Positions 1 to 6,654 of a stretch of 9,604 nt of DNA are shown piece after piece. The notes under the pieces were generated by a model. It had not been told where the DNA came from and ran no database searches. It worked only from the letters and a program-made list of their open reading frames with translations. Numbering within the stretch: position 1 is the first letter of the stretch; every line of letters starts with the position of its first letter. The stretch is from Bacillota bacterium (GTDB lineage Bacteria; Bacillota; Clostridia; Oscillospirales; Ruminococcaceae), in the NCBI GenBank assembly GCA_023429685.1, contig JAEZDF010000097.1, positions 1 to 9,604 on the forward strand. The letters are read 5' to 3'. The position numbers were made by a program, and so were the translations under genes.

Positions 1-66
1 GATTGCAAGAATCACCAGCGAAAAAATGCGAAATATTCGCTCGCCTCTTGTTTCTAATTTGCCCAT
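1..66 (-). CDS. Second ABC sugar permease, LplC-like, N-terminal fragment
   Basis: Only the first 22 codons are in the window; the rest runs off the left edge. They read MGKLETRGERIFRIFSLVIL followed by AI: a short charged cytoplasmic head, then the start of a hydrophobic segment, as expected for the first membrane helix of a MalG/LplC-type permease. The ATG at 66 has an AAGGAG ribosome binding site at 75-80 with 8 nt spacing, and this site overlaps the stop codon of the upstream permease, so the two genes are probably translationally coupled. Position decides the call: in CUT1 operons the LplB-type permease is normally followed by its LplC-type partner. From sequence alone this fragment would not be identifiable, but start, spacing and context agree well. 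Confidence 0.75.
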   Translation of the reverse strand, partial: MGKLETRGERIFRIFSLVILAI

Positions 67-79
67 TGTATTCTCTCCT

Positions 80-1033
80 TTAGAACAAAGCGCTGTCGGC
101 TTCGATTTTGCGCACAATCCAGTTGGCACCTACCACCAGCACAAAGCCCACCACCGACTGGAACAGACCCGCAGCACTGGACATTCCGATGTTTCCGTAG
201 TTCATCAGACCCCGGTAGACGTAGGTGTCGATGGTCTGCGTTACGTTAAACAGGGCGCCAGAGTTCATAGGCACCTGATAAAACAGACCAAAGTCAGAAG
301 CGAACAGTCGTCCCACGCTCATGAGCGTTAACATAATGATGGTGGGTTTTAGTTGGGGTAGTGTGATGTTCATAATCTGCCTAAACTTACCCGCGCCATC
401 CAATCGAGCTGCCTCGTACAGCCCCTTGTCGATGCCCGAGATACTGGCGATATAGATGATGGAAGAATATCCTGCCGATTTCCACATCTGCACCAGCACC
501 AAAATGAAGGGCCAATGCTTGGCCTCTGTATACCAGTTCACGCTATCTTTACCTAGTGCGCTTAAGATAGTTTTGTTTACAAGACCTGTTTCGGGATTCA
601 GGAACGCATACACAAGGTATGCCACCACCACCATGGAGATCAGATTGGGTAAGATTAGCCCGGACTGAAATAACTTAGAGCAGAAGTATTTACTTACTTC
701 GTTCATCAAGATGGCAATAAGCACTGCAACTATCGCACCCAAAATAATAAAAGTCACATTATAGAGCACTGTGTTTCGAATCATGACCCAAGCTTCTTTG
801 GTTTGGAATAAGAACTTGAAGTTGTTAAGCCCTGCCCATTCGCTGCCAAAGATGCCCTTGGAGTAATCAACCTGCTTAAAGGCAATGAAGATACCCATCA
901 TGGGGATGTAATTGTTAATCAGTAAGTAAACAAGCCCCGGCACGGCAATCAACAGCAGCGTCAGGTTCTTTTTGCCTGCGCGGCGCTTAGCGCTTTGACT
1001 GTGTGTCGGTCGTTTCGCAACTGTGTTTATCAT
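80..1033 (-). CDS. ABC sugar transporter permease, LplB/YtcP-like (CUT1 family)
   Basis: Integral membrane subunit of a carbohydrate importer, 317 aa, the usual size for LplB/UgpA-type permeases. A basic cytoplasmic N-terminus (about 1-22) precedes six predicted membrane segments, roughly at 24-44, 87-109, 125-145, 174-196, 228-250 and 285-305. The EAA loop that docks to the ATPase is clear at about 206-231 (YEAARLDGAGKFRQIMNITL). The motif PGLVYLLINNYIPMMGIFIA near residue 32 is typical of the LplB branch. I chose the ATG at 1033 because AGGAG lies at 1041-1045 with 7 nt spacing. An in-frame ATG at 1084 would add 17 residues encoded by the intercistronic stem-loop and lacks such a site. It lies 60 nt after the solute-binding protein gene and 13 nt before the second permease. 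No ATPase gene is seen; relatives use a shared MsmX-type ATPase encoded elsewhere. The substrate cannot be told from sequence. Confidence 0.93.
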   Translation of the reverse strand: MINTVAKRPTHSQSAKRRAGKKNLTLLLIAVPGLVYLLINNYIPMMGIFIAFKQVDYSKGIFGSEWAGLNNFKFLFQTKEAWVMIRNTVLYNVTFIILGAIVAVLIAILMNEVSKYFCSKLFQSGLILPNLISMVVVAYLVYAFLNPETGLVNKTILSALGKDSVNWYTEAKHWPFILVLVQMWKSAGYSSIIYIASISGIDKGLYEAARLDGAGKFRQIMNITLPQLKPTIIMLTLMSVGRLFASDFGLFYQVPMNSGALFNVTQTIDTYVYRGLMNYGNIGMSSAAGLFQSVVGFVLVVGANWIVRKIEADSALF

Positions 1034-1049
1034 AATGGTTCTCCTAAAG

Positions 1050-1081
1050 CAAAATGAGGCTGACCGTTCAACCTCATTTTG
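1050..1081 (-). other. Intercistronic stem-loop between binding protein and permease
   Basis: The arms CAAAATGAGG and CCTCATTTTG pair perfectly over 10 bp (1050-1059 with 1072-1081), and after one mismatch a further 3 bp (TGA/TCA) close a 4-nt loop. It lies between the stop of the binding-protein gene at 1094 and the permease ribosome binding site at 1041-1045, which starts only 4 nt past the stem. Only a short T-run follows, so it is not a strong terminator. Stem-loops here are common in sugar ABC operons, where they protect the 3' end of the binding-protein message and make that protein more abundant than the permeases. That role is inferred here. Confidence 0.7.
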
Positions 1082-1093
1082 CATGTTGTATGG

Positions 1094-2644
1094 TTATTTG
1101 TTGGCTGCTACCCAAGCATCAAGCTGTGCCTGTTTTTCTGCAATTACCTTATTGATACCCGCATCCTCGAGCGCTTTTACAAACTGAGGGATGGCTTCGT
1201 CCGGCGAAACGCTGCCGCATACAAGCCCGGGATAATACTGGTTAATTACGTTAGAGATAGCGGTGAGTTCGTTAACTACATTAGCGGCATCGAAGTTGAA
1301 GCCGTAGAAGGGCGATCTCTCTGCTGTATTGTTCATCTCAAGTGCAGCGTTCTTGTCCTCATACTGCTCTTCGCTGGTCATTACCCACTGCAGACGCTCG
1401 GAACCGATAACGCCGTTACACAGATATGCGGTATAAGGTACGGTGTTTGCGTCCATACCCTCGGGGAACGCCACAACATGGTCGCTTACCTTTACATAGT
1501 CGGTGCCTTCAATACCATACAGGATGGTGTTAATGACAAATTCGTCGGTATAGACAATGTCAAGCAGCTTAACGGCCGCATCGGGCACCTTGCTGGTAGA
1601 GGAAACGCACATAGAAAGTCCGCTGGTTTTGGTGTCCATATAAGCGGGAGCGATCCACTTGGAGCCAAAATCTTGTGTTCCAACGAGCATGTTAAACACG
1701 CTGTCGTCACTCTGAGATTTAATGCCGGAATAGGATGCCCAGCTGCTGAACATACGACCCGCTGCTGCATACTCGGCGGCAACGGTAGTGGAGGTCGCCA
1801 TATCCTGAGGAACGTAGCCTGCGAGATACCAATCGCGCATAAGCTGACAATATTCCTTGAAGATGTCGGTGTTAAAGAAGTTTACAACGGTGCTGTCGTC
1901 ACCCACGGCTACAGCGGCATAGTTGGATTCGCCGAGACGATCAACCTTTTTCTCGCCTGCCCACAGAAGGGAAACGTAGGAGTCCTGCATGTTGGTGGGT
2001 GCAAAGGGATAAACATCGGGGTATAGCTCTTTTACCTTAGCGTAAACCGGTGTAAGGTCGCGTACCGAGTTGATATCATCGATGCTGTGGCCGGTTGCTT
2101 CTAGCATTGCTTTGTTATAAGAAAGGGTGGGGGTAATAACAACCGCTTTGTTGATCGGTACACCATACACGCCGCCCTTTTGTGACACCACGCCAAACGC
2201 GTCCTCACCAAAATCACGGTTAAGCGCTTCGGTCAGACCCTTGCCGTACTGCTCGAGCTGGGTGCTGATATCCATGCACATGTTCTGAGCAATGTACGTC
2301 TGGAGATCAAGCGGAATGAACAGATCCATCTGGGTACCGCTCTGCATCGCCAGCTTAATCTTGTTGTCGTAATCCGCTGGGCTAAACAGGCGAAGATCCA
2401 GTGCTACGTTGGCATCGGGATAGGTTTTTGCGATATGCTCGTTGATGGCATTGGACACCCGAGTATAATCATCGGGGATGTTATTGAAGGTTATCAGATA
2501 CATAACAACGGTTTCCACATCTGCTGTGGGTTTGGATGGCGTATTGCCTTCGCTGCTGCTCTGTGCCGGGGTTGCACACCCAGACAGTGCCGATAAGCAC
2601 AGGACCAGGGCCAGTAGCAATGACAAAAACTTTAACTTTTTCAT
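1094..2644 (-). CDS. Lipoprotein sugar-binding protein, LplA-like, with DUF3502-type C-terminus
   Basis: Extracellular solute-binding protein of a CUT1-type carbohydrate importer, 516 aa, in the size range of the large LplA/YtcQ group. Residues 1-22 form a lipoprotein signal peptide (KKLK, a Leu-rich core, then LSGC), so Cys23 should be lipidated and the protein anchored outside the membrane. A Ser/Thr/Pro-rich linker follows to about residue 42, then the two-lobed binding domain. The last 75 residues, from about 442 (ERSPFYGFNF through NQYYPGLVCGSV to EKQAQLDAW), match the DUF3502-type tail of this group as I remember it. The ATG at 2644 has AGGAGG at 2651-2656, 6 nt upstream, one of the best ribosome binding sites in the window, fitting high expression. 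Its own -10 element lies about 55 nt upstream. The ligand is probably an oligosaccharide, but which one cannot be read from sequence. Confidence 0.93.
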   Translation of the reverse strand: MKKLKFLSLLLALVLCLSALSGCATPAQSSSEGNTPSKPTADVETVVMYLITFNNIPDDYTRVSNAINEHIAKTYPDANVALDLRLFSPADYDNKIKLAMQSGTQMDLFIPLDLQTYIAQNMCMDISTQLEQYGKGLTEALNRDFGEDAFGVVSQKGGVYGVPINKAVVITPTLSYNKAMLEATGHSIDDINSVRDLTPVYAKVKELYPDVYPFAPTNMQDSYVSLLWAGEKKVDRLGESNYAAVAVGDDSTVVNFFNTDIFKEYCQLMRDWYLAGYVPQDMATSTTVAAEYAAAGRMFSSWASYSGIKSQSDDSVFNMLVGTQDFGSKWIAPAYMDTKTSGLSMCVSSTSKVPDAAVKLLDIVYTDEFVINTILYGIEGTDYVKVSDHVVAFPEGMDANTVPYTAYLCNGVIGSERLQWVMTSEEQYEDKNAALEMNNTAERSPFYGFNFDAANVVNELTAISNVINQYYPGLVCGSVSPDEAIPQFVKALEDAGINKVIAEKQAQLDAWVAANK

Positions 2645-2666
2645 AGTATTCCTCCTTCATTCTGTC

Positions 2667-2692
2667 CCCGCCGTTTAGCGGGAATCTGCTAA
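2667..2692 (-). other. Two mutually exclusive hairpins in the binding-protein leader
   Basis: In the predicted 5' leader of the binding-protein message, TTAGC (2688-2692) can pair with GCTAA (2675-2679), and CCCGC (2678-2682) can pair with GCGGG (2667-2671). The two stems share bases 2678-2679, so only one can form. The second stem ends 10 nt before the AGGAGG site. The stems are short (5 bp each), so a regulatory role is only a possibility. Confidence 0.35.
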
Positions 2693-2696
2693 CCTT

Positions 2697-2702
2697 ATTA
2701 TA
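2697..2702 (-). promoter_or_regulatory. Probable -10 box of an internal promoter for the binding-protein gene
   Basis: A perfect TATAAT lies on the minus strand in the 170-nt gap between the response regulator stop and the binding-protein start. No good -35 box is found 16-18 nt upstream (the hexamer at 17 nt is AGCACC). A consensus -10 with a poor -35 is what an activator-dependent promoter looks like, which fits control by the AraC-type response regulator encoded just upstream. This reading is inference. Confidence 0.5.
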
Positions 2703-2814
2703 AAAGAAGGATTGCCCCTGGTGCTTTTGATTATCCGCAGTGAGTTTTCTATTTACCGTAATTGTTGCCCCCATTAACAAAAACACAGGCGAGCCGGATG
2801 CCCGGGCGCGATAT

Positions 2815-4395
2815 TCATAACTGTTTTTTATACTGGCTGGGCGAAAGACCTGTGCTCTTTTTAAACAGGGTGGAAAAATACGAAAAGTTATCAAACCCAA
2901 CAGCACCCGCAATTTCGCTGATGTTCATTTCTCCCTCTGTCAACAGCTGCTTTGCTTTGTGGATCTTTCGCTCGTTTACATAGTCCTTTAAAAAGTAGCC
3001 GGTTTCTGCTTTGAAAAGCTTTGCCACATAGTCGGGGGATAGATACACGTGCCGGGCAATGTCTTCTCGGCTTAGCTCCGAACCAGAATTTTCTTCGACA
3101 AAGCGTTTTATCTTTTCCACAATCGTTTCGCTTTTTCGCGCCTGTGCAATGGTCTCCACCGTCTTTTGGGTGGCAAAGCTTGCCCATTTGAGCAGATCAA
3201 AAAGAGAGTTTTCACAGGTGCGTTCCAACTGCTTTGCACCTTCCTCTAAAAACAGCTCATGCGCAAGGATATTCTCTTTGTAAAGGCAGGAAAAAACAAC
3301 CTGCATATAGTCCTGATGTGCGCTGTGCAGCGTTTGAGCAGAAAGCAACCCTTTGTCGTTTGCCTTTTCCAAGGTTTTGCGCAGCTGATTAACCGCCTCA
3401 ATTGCATTGCCCTGCCCCAATAGCTCCTGTACACGCTCCACATCCAGCGCGTCGGGGGTGCCAAGCACCGCAACCTGCTCTGTCAGCGTTACTACAGCAA
3501 TGCTGCGCGCAACGTTGTTTTCGTCGGTCTGCTCCCATATGCGACGTTGCGAAGACAGCTCGTTAATTGCACATTCAGGTCCAACATATACAATGGCACC
3601 ACACTGCAGATAGCTCTGATAGGCCTTTGACAGGCTCTCACAACGCGTGAGGATGTGTTCGCTTTTATCGTCTACCGCAGCGGTGATATAGATGCGGCCA
3701 TTGTGGCTGTAATCGAACACCCTAGGGTTGTTGGGTGCTCCAAATAGAATATCGCTCGCAATGTTCCCCGCTGCGTAGCGAAAGGTAGTAATATCCCAGT
3801 GCTGCTCGGTTATCTGCGCTTCCATGACCGAACACAGTACCAGTCGGTATATCCCCTCCAGATTGATGTTTGCCTTTCGATGCTCTTCATAAGTTCTACT
3901 GTTTTGGAGGGTTACCATTGCATCTGAAAACAACAATTCGCGCCACAGCGCGTTTTCCACGCGGGTTCTATTGTCTAACCACAACTCGCCAAGCTCGCTG
4001 CGTCGCTTTAACTCCCGACGGTAAAGAATCTTTTCCACCACCTGGGTAAGCGCATTCTGCAAAACAGCAAAATCCAGCGGCTTGGTAATGTACGCATCGG
4101 CTTTAAACTGAAGCGCTTTGGTGGCATAGCCAAAATCGGCATGGCAGGTAAGAAAGATAAATTCGATGTCGTAGCCTTGCTCCCTCACCCATTCAATAAG
4201 CTGAATGCCAGAATATTTGGGCATTTCTATATCGCAAATAACAATATCGATCTCGTGCTGCTTAATTAAGCTTTTGGCAGCCACCACATTATAAGCAACA
4301 TAAACAAACTGCAGCTGTAGCGGCATTTTATCAAGCGAAGTAGAAATCGCCTGCGTGGTTGGAATGTCATCATCCACAATCAGAATATTCATCAT
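2815..4395 (-). CDS. Response regulator, YesN-like, receiver plus AraC-type DNA-binding domain
   Basis: Transcriptional activator of a two-component system, 526 aa. The receiver domain covers about residues 3-120: acidic residues D8-D10, phospho-acceptor D55 in IVICDIEMP, switch T83, and K105 in ITKPLDF. A long middle region (about 125-425) without recognisable motifs links it to a C-terminal AraC domain (about 427-526) with two helix-turn-helix units, near 441-462 (LSREDIARHVYLSPDYVAKL) and 490-512, ending in the typical GLSPSQYKK. I chose the ATG at 4395 (MMNILIVDDD), about 10 nt after AAAGG; a further in-frame ATG at 4404 would have almost no spacing. It follows the sensor kinase gene and precedes the binding-protein gene, the standard YesMN-like layout, so its target is probably the transporter promoter at about 2700 and perhaps its own operon. 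Confidence 0.93.
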   Translation of the reverse strand: MMNILIVDDDIPTTQAISTSLDKMPLQLQFVYVAYNVVAAKSLIKQHEIDIVICDIEMPKYSGIQLIEWVREQGYDIEFIFLTCHADFGYATKALQFKADAYITKPLDFAVLQNALTQVVEKILYRRELKRRSELGELWLDNRTRVENALWRELLFSDAMVTLQNSRTYEEHRKANINLEGIYRLVLCSVMEAQITEQHWDITTFRYAAGNIASDILFGAPNNPRVFDYSHNGRIYITAAVDDKSEHILTRCESLSKAYQSYLQCGAIVYVGPECAINELSSQRRIWEQTDENNVARSIAVVTLTEQVAVLGTPDALDVERVQELLGQGNAIEAVNQLRKTLEKANDKGLLSAQTLHSAHQDYMQVVFSCLYKENILAHELFLEEGAKQLERTCENSLFDLLKWASFATQKTVETIAQARKSETIVEKIKRFVEENSGSELSREDIARHVYLSPDYVAKLFKAETGYFLKDYVNERKIHKAKQLLTEGEMNISEIAGAVGFDNFSYFSTLFKKSTGLSPSQYKKQL

Positions 4396-4420
4396 TTTGA
4401 CCATACCTTTCTGGCTCCGG

Positions 4421-4490
4421 GTGCCGCGGGAGGCACAAAACGCCATGAAAAAGAGCGGTGTCGCTCTGCCGCAGAAGAAGCCTTGCTTCT
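4421..4490 (-). other. Three tandem hairpins between kinase and regulator genes
   Basis: The 138-nt gap holds three small perfect stems. In minus-strand order they are AGAAGC/GCTTCT at 4485-4490 with 4476-4481 (3-nt loop), AGAGCG/CGCTCT at 4462-4467 with 4452-4457 (loop ACAC), and GTGCC/GGCAC at 4432-4436 with 4421-4425 (6-nt loop). The middle one is followed by TTTTT, so it resembles a weak intrinsic terminator or attenuator that would lower regulator and transporter expression relative to the kinase. The third ends about 25 nt before the regulator start. Confidence 0.5.
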
Positions 4491-4533
4491 ACGCTAATTG
4501 ATATCGTTAGTCGTCTTCTCTCGTTAACGCTTT

Positions 4534-6243
4534 TTATTGCGGCACGGGCAGCGGGATATAGATATCTACCTGCGCGCCACCCTGCTCGTTGTTGGAGAGC
4601 CCAAGCAGACCTTCGCGTCCATAGGTAAGCGCCAAGGTTTTGGAGATGTTTGCAATACCTACGCTCTCCATCTCCCCGGGCGAGCCTTGTAGCAATGAAG
4701 CCGGAAATCCACAGCCGGTGTCCTCAATTGTAATGAGTGCAAACGTCTCATCGTCCTTTTGTATCTTTTGTGCGCGAATAAATACCGATATCCCACTCTC
4801 TCCGTCAAACGCATGTTTAAAGATATTTTCAACAAAGCTTTGAAACAAAAGCTTCTGTACCGGGATCTCTGCTACGCCCGGTTCGACCGAGTGGTAATAA
4901 AAAATACGGTTGGGATGGCGAATCTGCTGCAGCTTTATGAAATCCACCGCATGCTGTACCTCGCTTGCTATGGTAGCCTGATGCTGATTATCGGTAAATA
5001 AATAACGCAGATACGCGCTGAGTGCCGCAACAAACTGCTGAATCTGCTCATTCTTTCCATTCATAGAAAGGCTTGAAATGGTGGTAATTGCATTGAGGTA
5101 AAAATGTGGACGCAGCTGCATCTGCAGATATTTCAGTTCCGCGTTCTTTCGTTCCAACGTTTCCTCGTAGGTTTGAATCTTCAGGTCCTTGATTTCTTCG
5201 GTCATGCTGTTGAAGGAGCCGATGAGCGCGGCGAACTCCCGCGCCTCGGTCGCATCAATTGGGATTTGATAATCAATGTTGCCGCTCTCAATCTGCGCGG
5301 TGGCAGCCATCAACTTTTTGACCGAACGCACGATCTTTCGGTTTAGATACCGGCTAGACGCAATAACCGTAAAGAGCGCCGGCACCCCCATGAAGATAAG
5401 GATGAACTGCATCGTTTGAACGCCCCTGTAAATGTCCTTGCGCGCAATGGCGCAGGAAAGCCGCAGCCCATAGCCGGGTAGTGACTCTGTAAACACGGCG
5501 TGCTCGGCATAAATATTGGACACCAATTCGTTGCTGTTTTCGATTGCCAAACCAATTGGAAAGTCGCCTTTGTTTTCTGTGGCAAGTACGGCACCGCTCT
5601 CATCGGTAAGCATATAAACCGAGCGATTCTCCCCCATTTCACCGGGCTGTGCTAAAAATTTATCGAGTGCGACCAAGACCCCAATATCAGCATGACCGAT
5701 GCTGTAATTTTGCATCAAATAGTACGACCCTGCCATCTGCACAATGTGCCAGGAGCCTAACGCCGCATCGTTTTGCAGCGGCGTGTTACTGCGAAAGTAA
5801 TCCTCTATTTCAAACTTTTGCGACCATGCTACCCCGCTGTTGTAGCGAAACAGATAGATGTTTTCTTCCTTATAGGCAAAATACAAACAGGAGATATCGG
5901 TGTTGCCAGCGGCTTTTTTTGTAAGGATGTCTGCCATGTCCATGGATGAGATATACTTTTTAAAGTCACCGCTGCCCTGAAATGCATTTACCTTGCCAAG
6001 ATTGTCTAAAGCCAGCTCGTTGAGTGTGGCTGTAGCGGAAGAAAACACTGCGCGTATTTGTTGAATGCGAACACTCATAACGCGGCGCTGCTGCTCCTCC
6101 ACATTTTCTGTCGCGATGCGGTAGGAATAAATATTGTAATACAGCAGCAGCAAGATCATCACCGCCAAAATAGAGGCAATGACGGCGCTGATTTTAAAAA
6201 CAATGGAATCGGTGTGTTGAAAAATCCGACGCAAAATTCGCAT
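4534..6243 (-). CDS. Membrane sensor histidine kinase, YesM-like (HAMP, His_kinase, HATPase_c)
   Basis: Sensor of the two-component system, 569 aa. Membrane helices at about 17-39 and 277-297 enclose an extracellular sensing region of about 235 residues. A HAMP linker follows (about 299-351), then a LytS/YesM-type phosphorylation domain with H380 in QLRPHFYLNAI, and an ATPase domain with N473 (VENIFKHAF), D508 (EDTGCGFP) and a GIANI segment near 529. The usual family motif is PHFLYN; here it reads PHFYLN. The ATG at 6243 has GGAGG 5 nt upstream. A longer in-frame start at 6330 would lie upstream of the promoter -10 box at 6287-6292, so it is unlikely. First gene of the operon; its partner is the AraC-type regulator just downstream. 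The probable signal is a sugar or cell-wall glycan outside the cell, inferred from the linked transporter. Confidence 0.94.
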   Translation of the reverse strand: MRILRRIFQHTDSIVFKISAVIASILAVMILLLLYYNIYSYRIATENVEEQQRRVMSVRIQQIRAVFSSATATLNELALDNLGKVNAFQGSGDFKKYISSMDMADILTKKAAGNTDISCLYFAYKEENIYLFRYNSGVAWSQKFEIEDYFRSNTPLQNDAALGSWHIVQMAGSYYLMQNYSIGHADIGVLVALDKFLAQPGEMGENRSVYMLTDESGAVLATENKGDFPIGLAIENSNELVSNIYAEHAVFTESLPGYGLRLSCAIARKDIYRGVQTMQFILIFMGVPALFTVIASSRYLNRKIVRSVKKLMAATAQIESGNIDYQIPIDATEAREFAALIGSFNSMTEEIKDLKIQTYEETLERKNAELKYLQMQLRPHFYLNAITTISSLSMNGKNEQIQQFVAALSAYLRYLFTDNQHQATIASEVQHAVDFIKLQQIRHPNRIFYYHSVEPGVAEIPVQKLLFQSFVENIFKHAFDGESGISVFIRAQKIQKDDETFALITIEDTGCGFPASLLQGSPGEMESVGIANISKTLALTYGREGLLGLSNNEQGGAQVDIYIPLPVPQ

Positions 6244-6286
6244 CTTATCCTCCCGCTTTATTGCATTTTTCGTTCTCTTTCTCATA

Positions 6287-6315
6287 AGTATATCGGTTTG
6301 CGGCACATCTGTAAA
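6287..6315 (-). promoter_or_regulatory. SigA-type promoter of the kinase-regulator-transporter operon
   Basis: On the minus strand, -35 TTTACA (6310-6315) and -10 TATACT (6287-6292) are separated by exactly 17 nt; each matches the consensus at 5 of 6 positions. Transcription should start near 6280, giving a leader of about 37 nt with GGAGG before the kinase ATG at 6243. This placement argues against the longer kinase reading frame. Confidence 0.75.
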
Positions 6316-6596
6316 CTGCAGCCGAACCATCTTTGGTGCAAGGGACTGTATGTAAAATAAATAGTTTAGTCCATTTCTGCTTACCGATAAGCCTTAATCA
6401 GATTTATTAACTATAGTTTCCACTTATACTATACATAACCGCCGTCAGCTCAGGCTATTAAAAACGATGATAATTGCTTTGTTTTGGAGACATTTTCTAT
6501 TGCGCCATAGAAAATAACCGCTTTTCCGACAAACCAACACCTATTTGCGGCAACACACGGGCTCGCATCAATCATTGATGCGAGCCCGTGTGTTGC
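6316..6596. other. Non-coding spacer with two inverted repeats
   Basis: I see no credible gene here. The stretch at 6355-6480 is AT-rich. A perfect 9-bp inverted repeat (ATTTTCTAT at 6492-6500 with ATAGAAAAT at 6507-6515, loop TGCGCC) could be an operator or a weak hairpin. ATAACCGC occurs twice, at 6435 and 6514. The segment ends with the 23-bp palindrome listed separately. Confidence 0.5.
6550..6596. repeat. Perfect 23-bp inverted repeat with a 1-nt centre
   Basis: The arms at 6550-6572 and 6574-6596 are exact reverse complements around a single C at 6573. As RNA this makes a stem of about 22 bp with a 3-nt loop; as DNA it could extrude as a cruciform. The arms begin GCAACACACGGG and run to CATCAAT. 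It directly adjoins the T-tract of the intrinsic terminator at 6597-6617. Neither strand has a T-run after the palindrome, so it is not a classic terminator by itself. Confidence 0.9.
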
Positions 6597-6617
6597 AAAA
6601 AAGGCTTTCGCCTTTTT
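6597..6617 (-). terminator. Intrinsic terminator of the FAD oxidoreductase gene
   Basis: On the minus strand AAAAAGGC, loop GAAA, and GCCTTTTT form an 8-bp stem with a stable GNRA-type tetraloop, ending in a run of six T. It lies 38 nt after the stop codon at 6655. By symmetry it could also work weakly on the plus strand. An alternative pairing of AAGGCT (6625-6630 on the minus strand) with AGCCTT (6601-6606) would compete with it. Confidence 0.8.
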
Positions 6618-6654
6618 AGGTGAGAGCCTTCTTTCATCGTATAGTTATCCTCAA

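Noticed and set aside
1079..2026. A 315-codon open frame on the plus strand
   Set aside because: It lies wholly antisense to the clear solute-binding protein gene, has no domain-like pattern or ribosome binding site that I can see, and is best read as a shadow of that gene's codon use.
2786..2812. GC-rich palindromic stretch after the regulator stop as a terminator
   Set aside because: Only short, interrupted pairing (CCGG with CCGG) is possible and the T-run is separated from it, so I cannot support a terminator.
6244..6330. A 29-residue N-terminal extension of the sensor kinase
   Set aside because: The extension spans a strong promoter (-10 at 6287-6292), and the start at 6243 has a well-spaced GGAGG.
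6361..6480. A second promoter or small gene in the AT-rich spacer
   Set aside because: TATAGT and TATAAG hexamers occur, but no -35 box at suitable spacing and no frame with a ribosome binding site was found.
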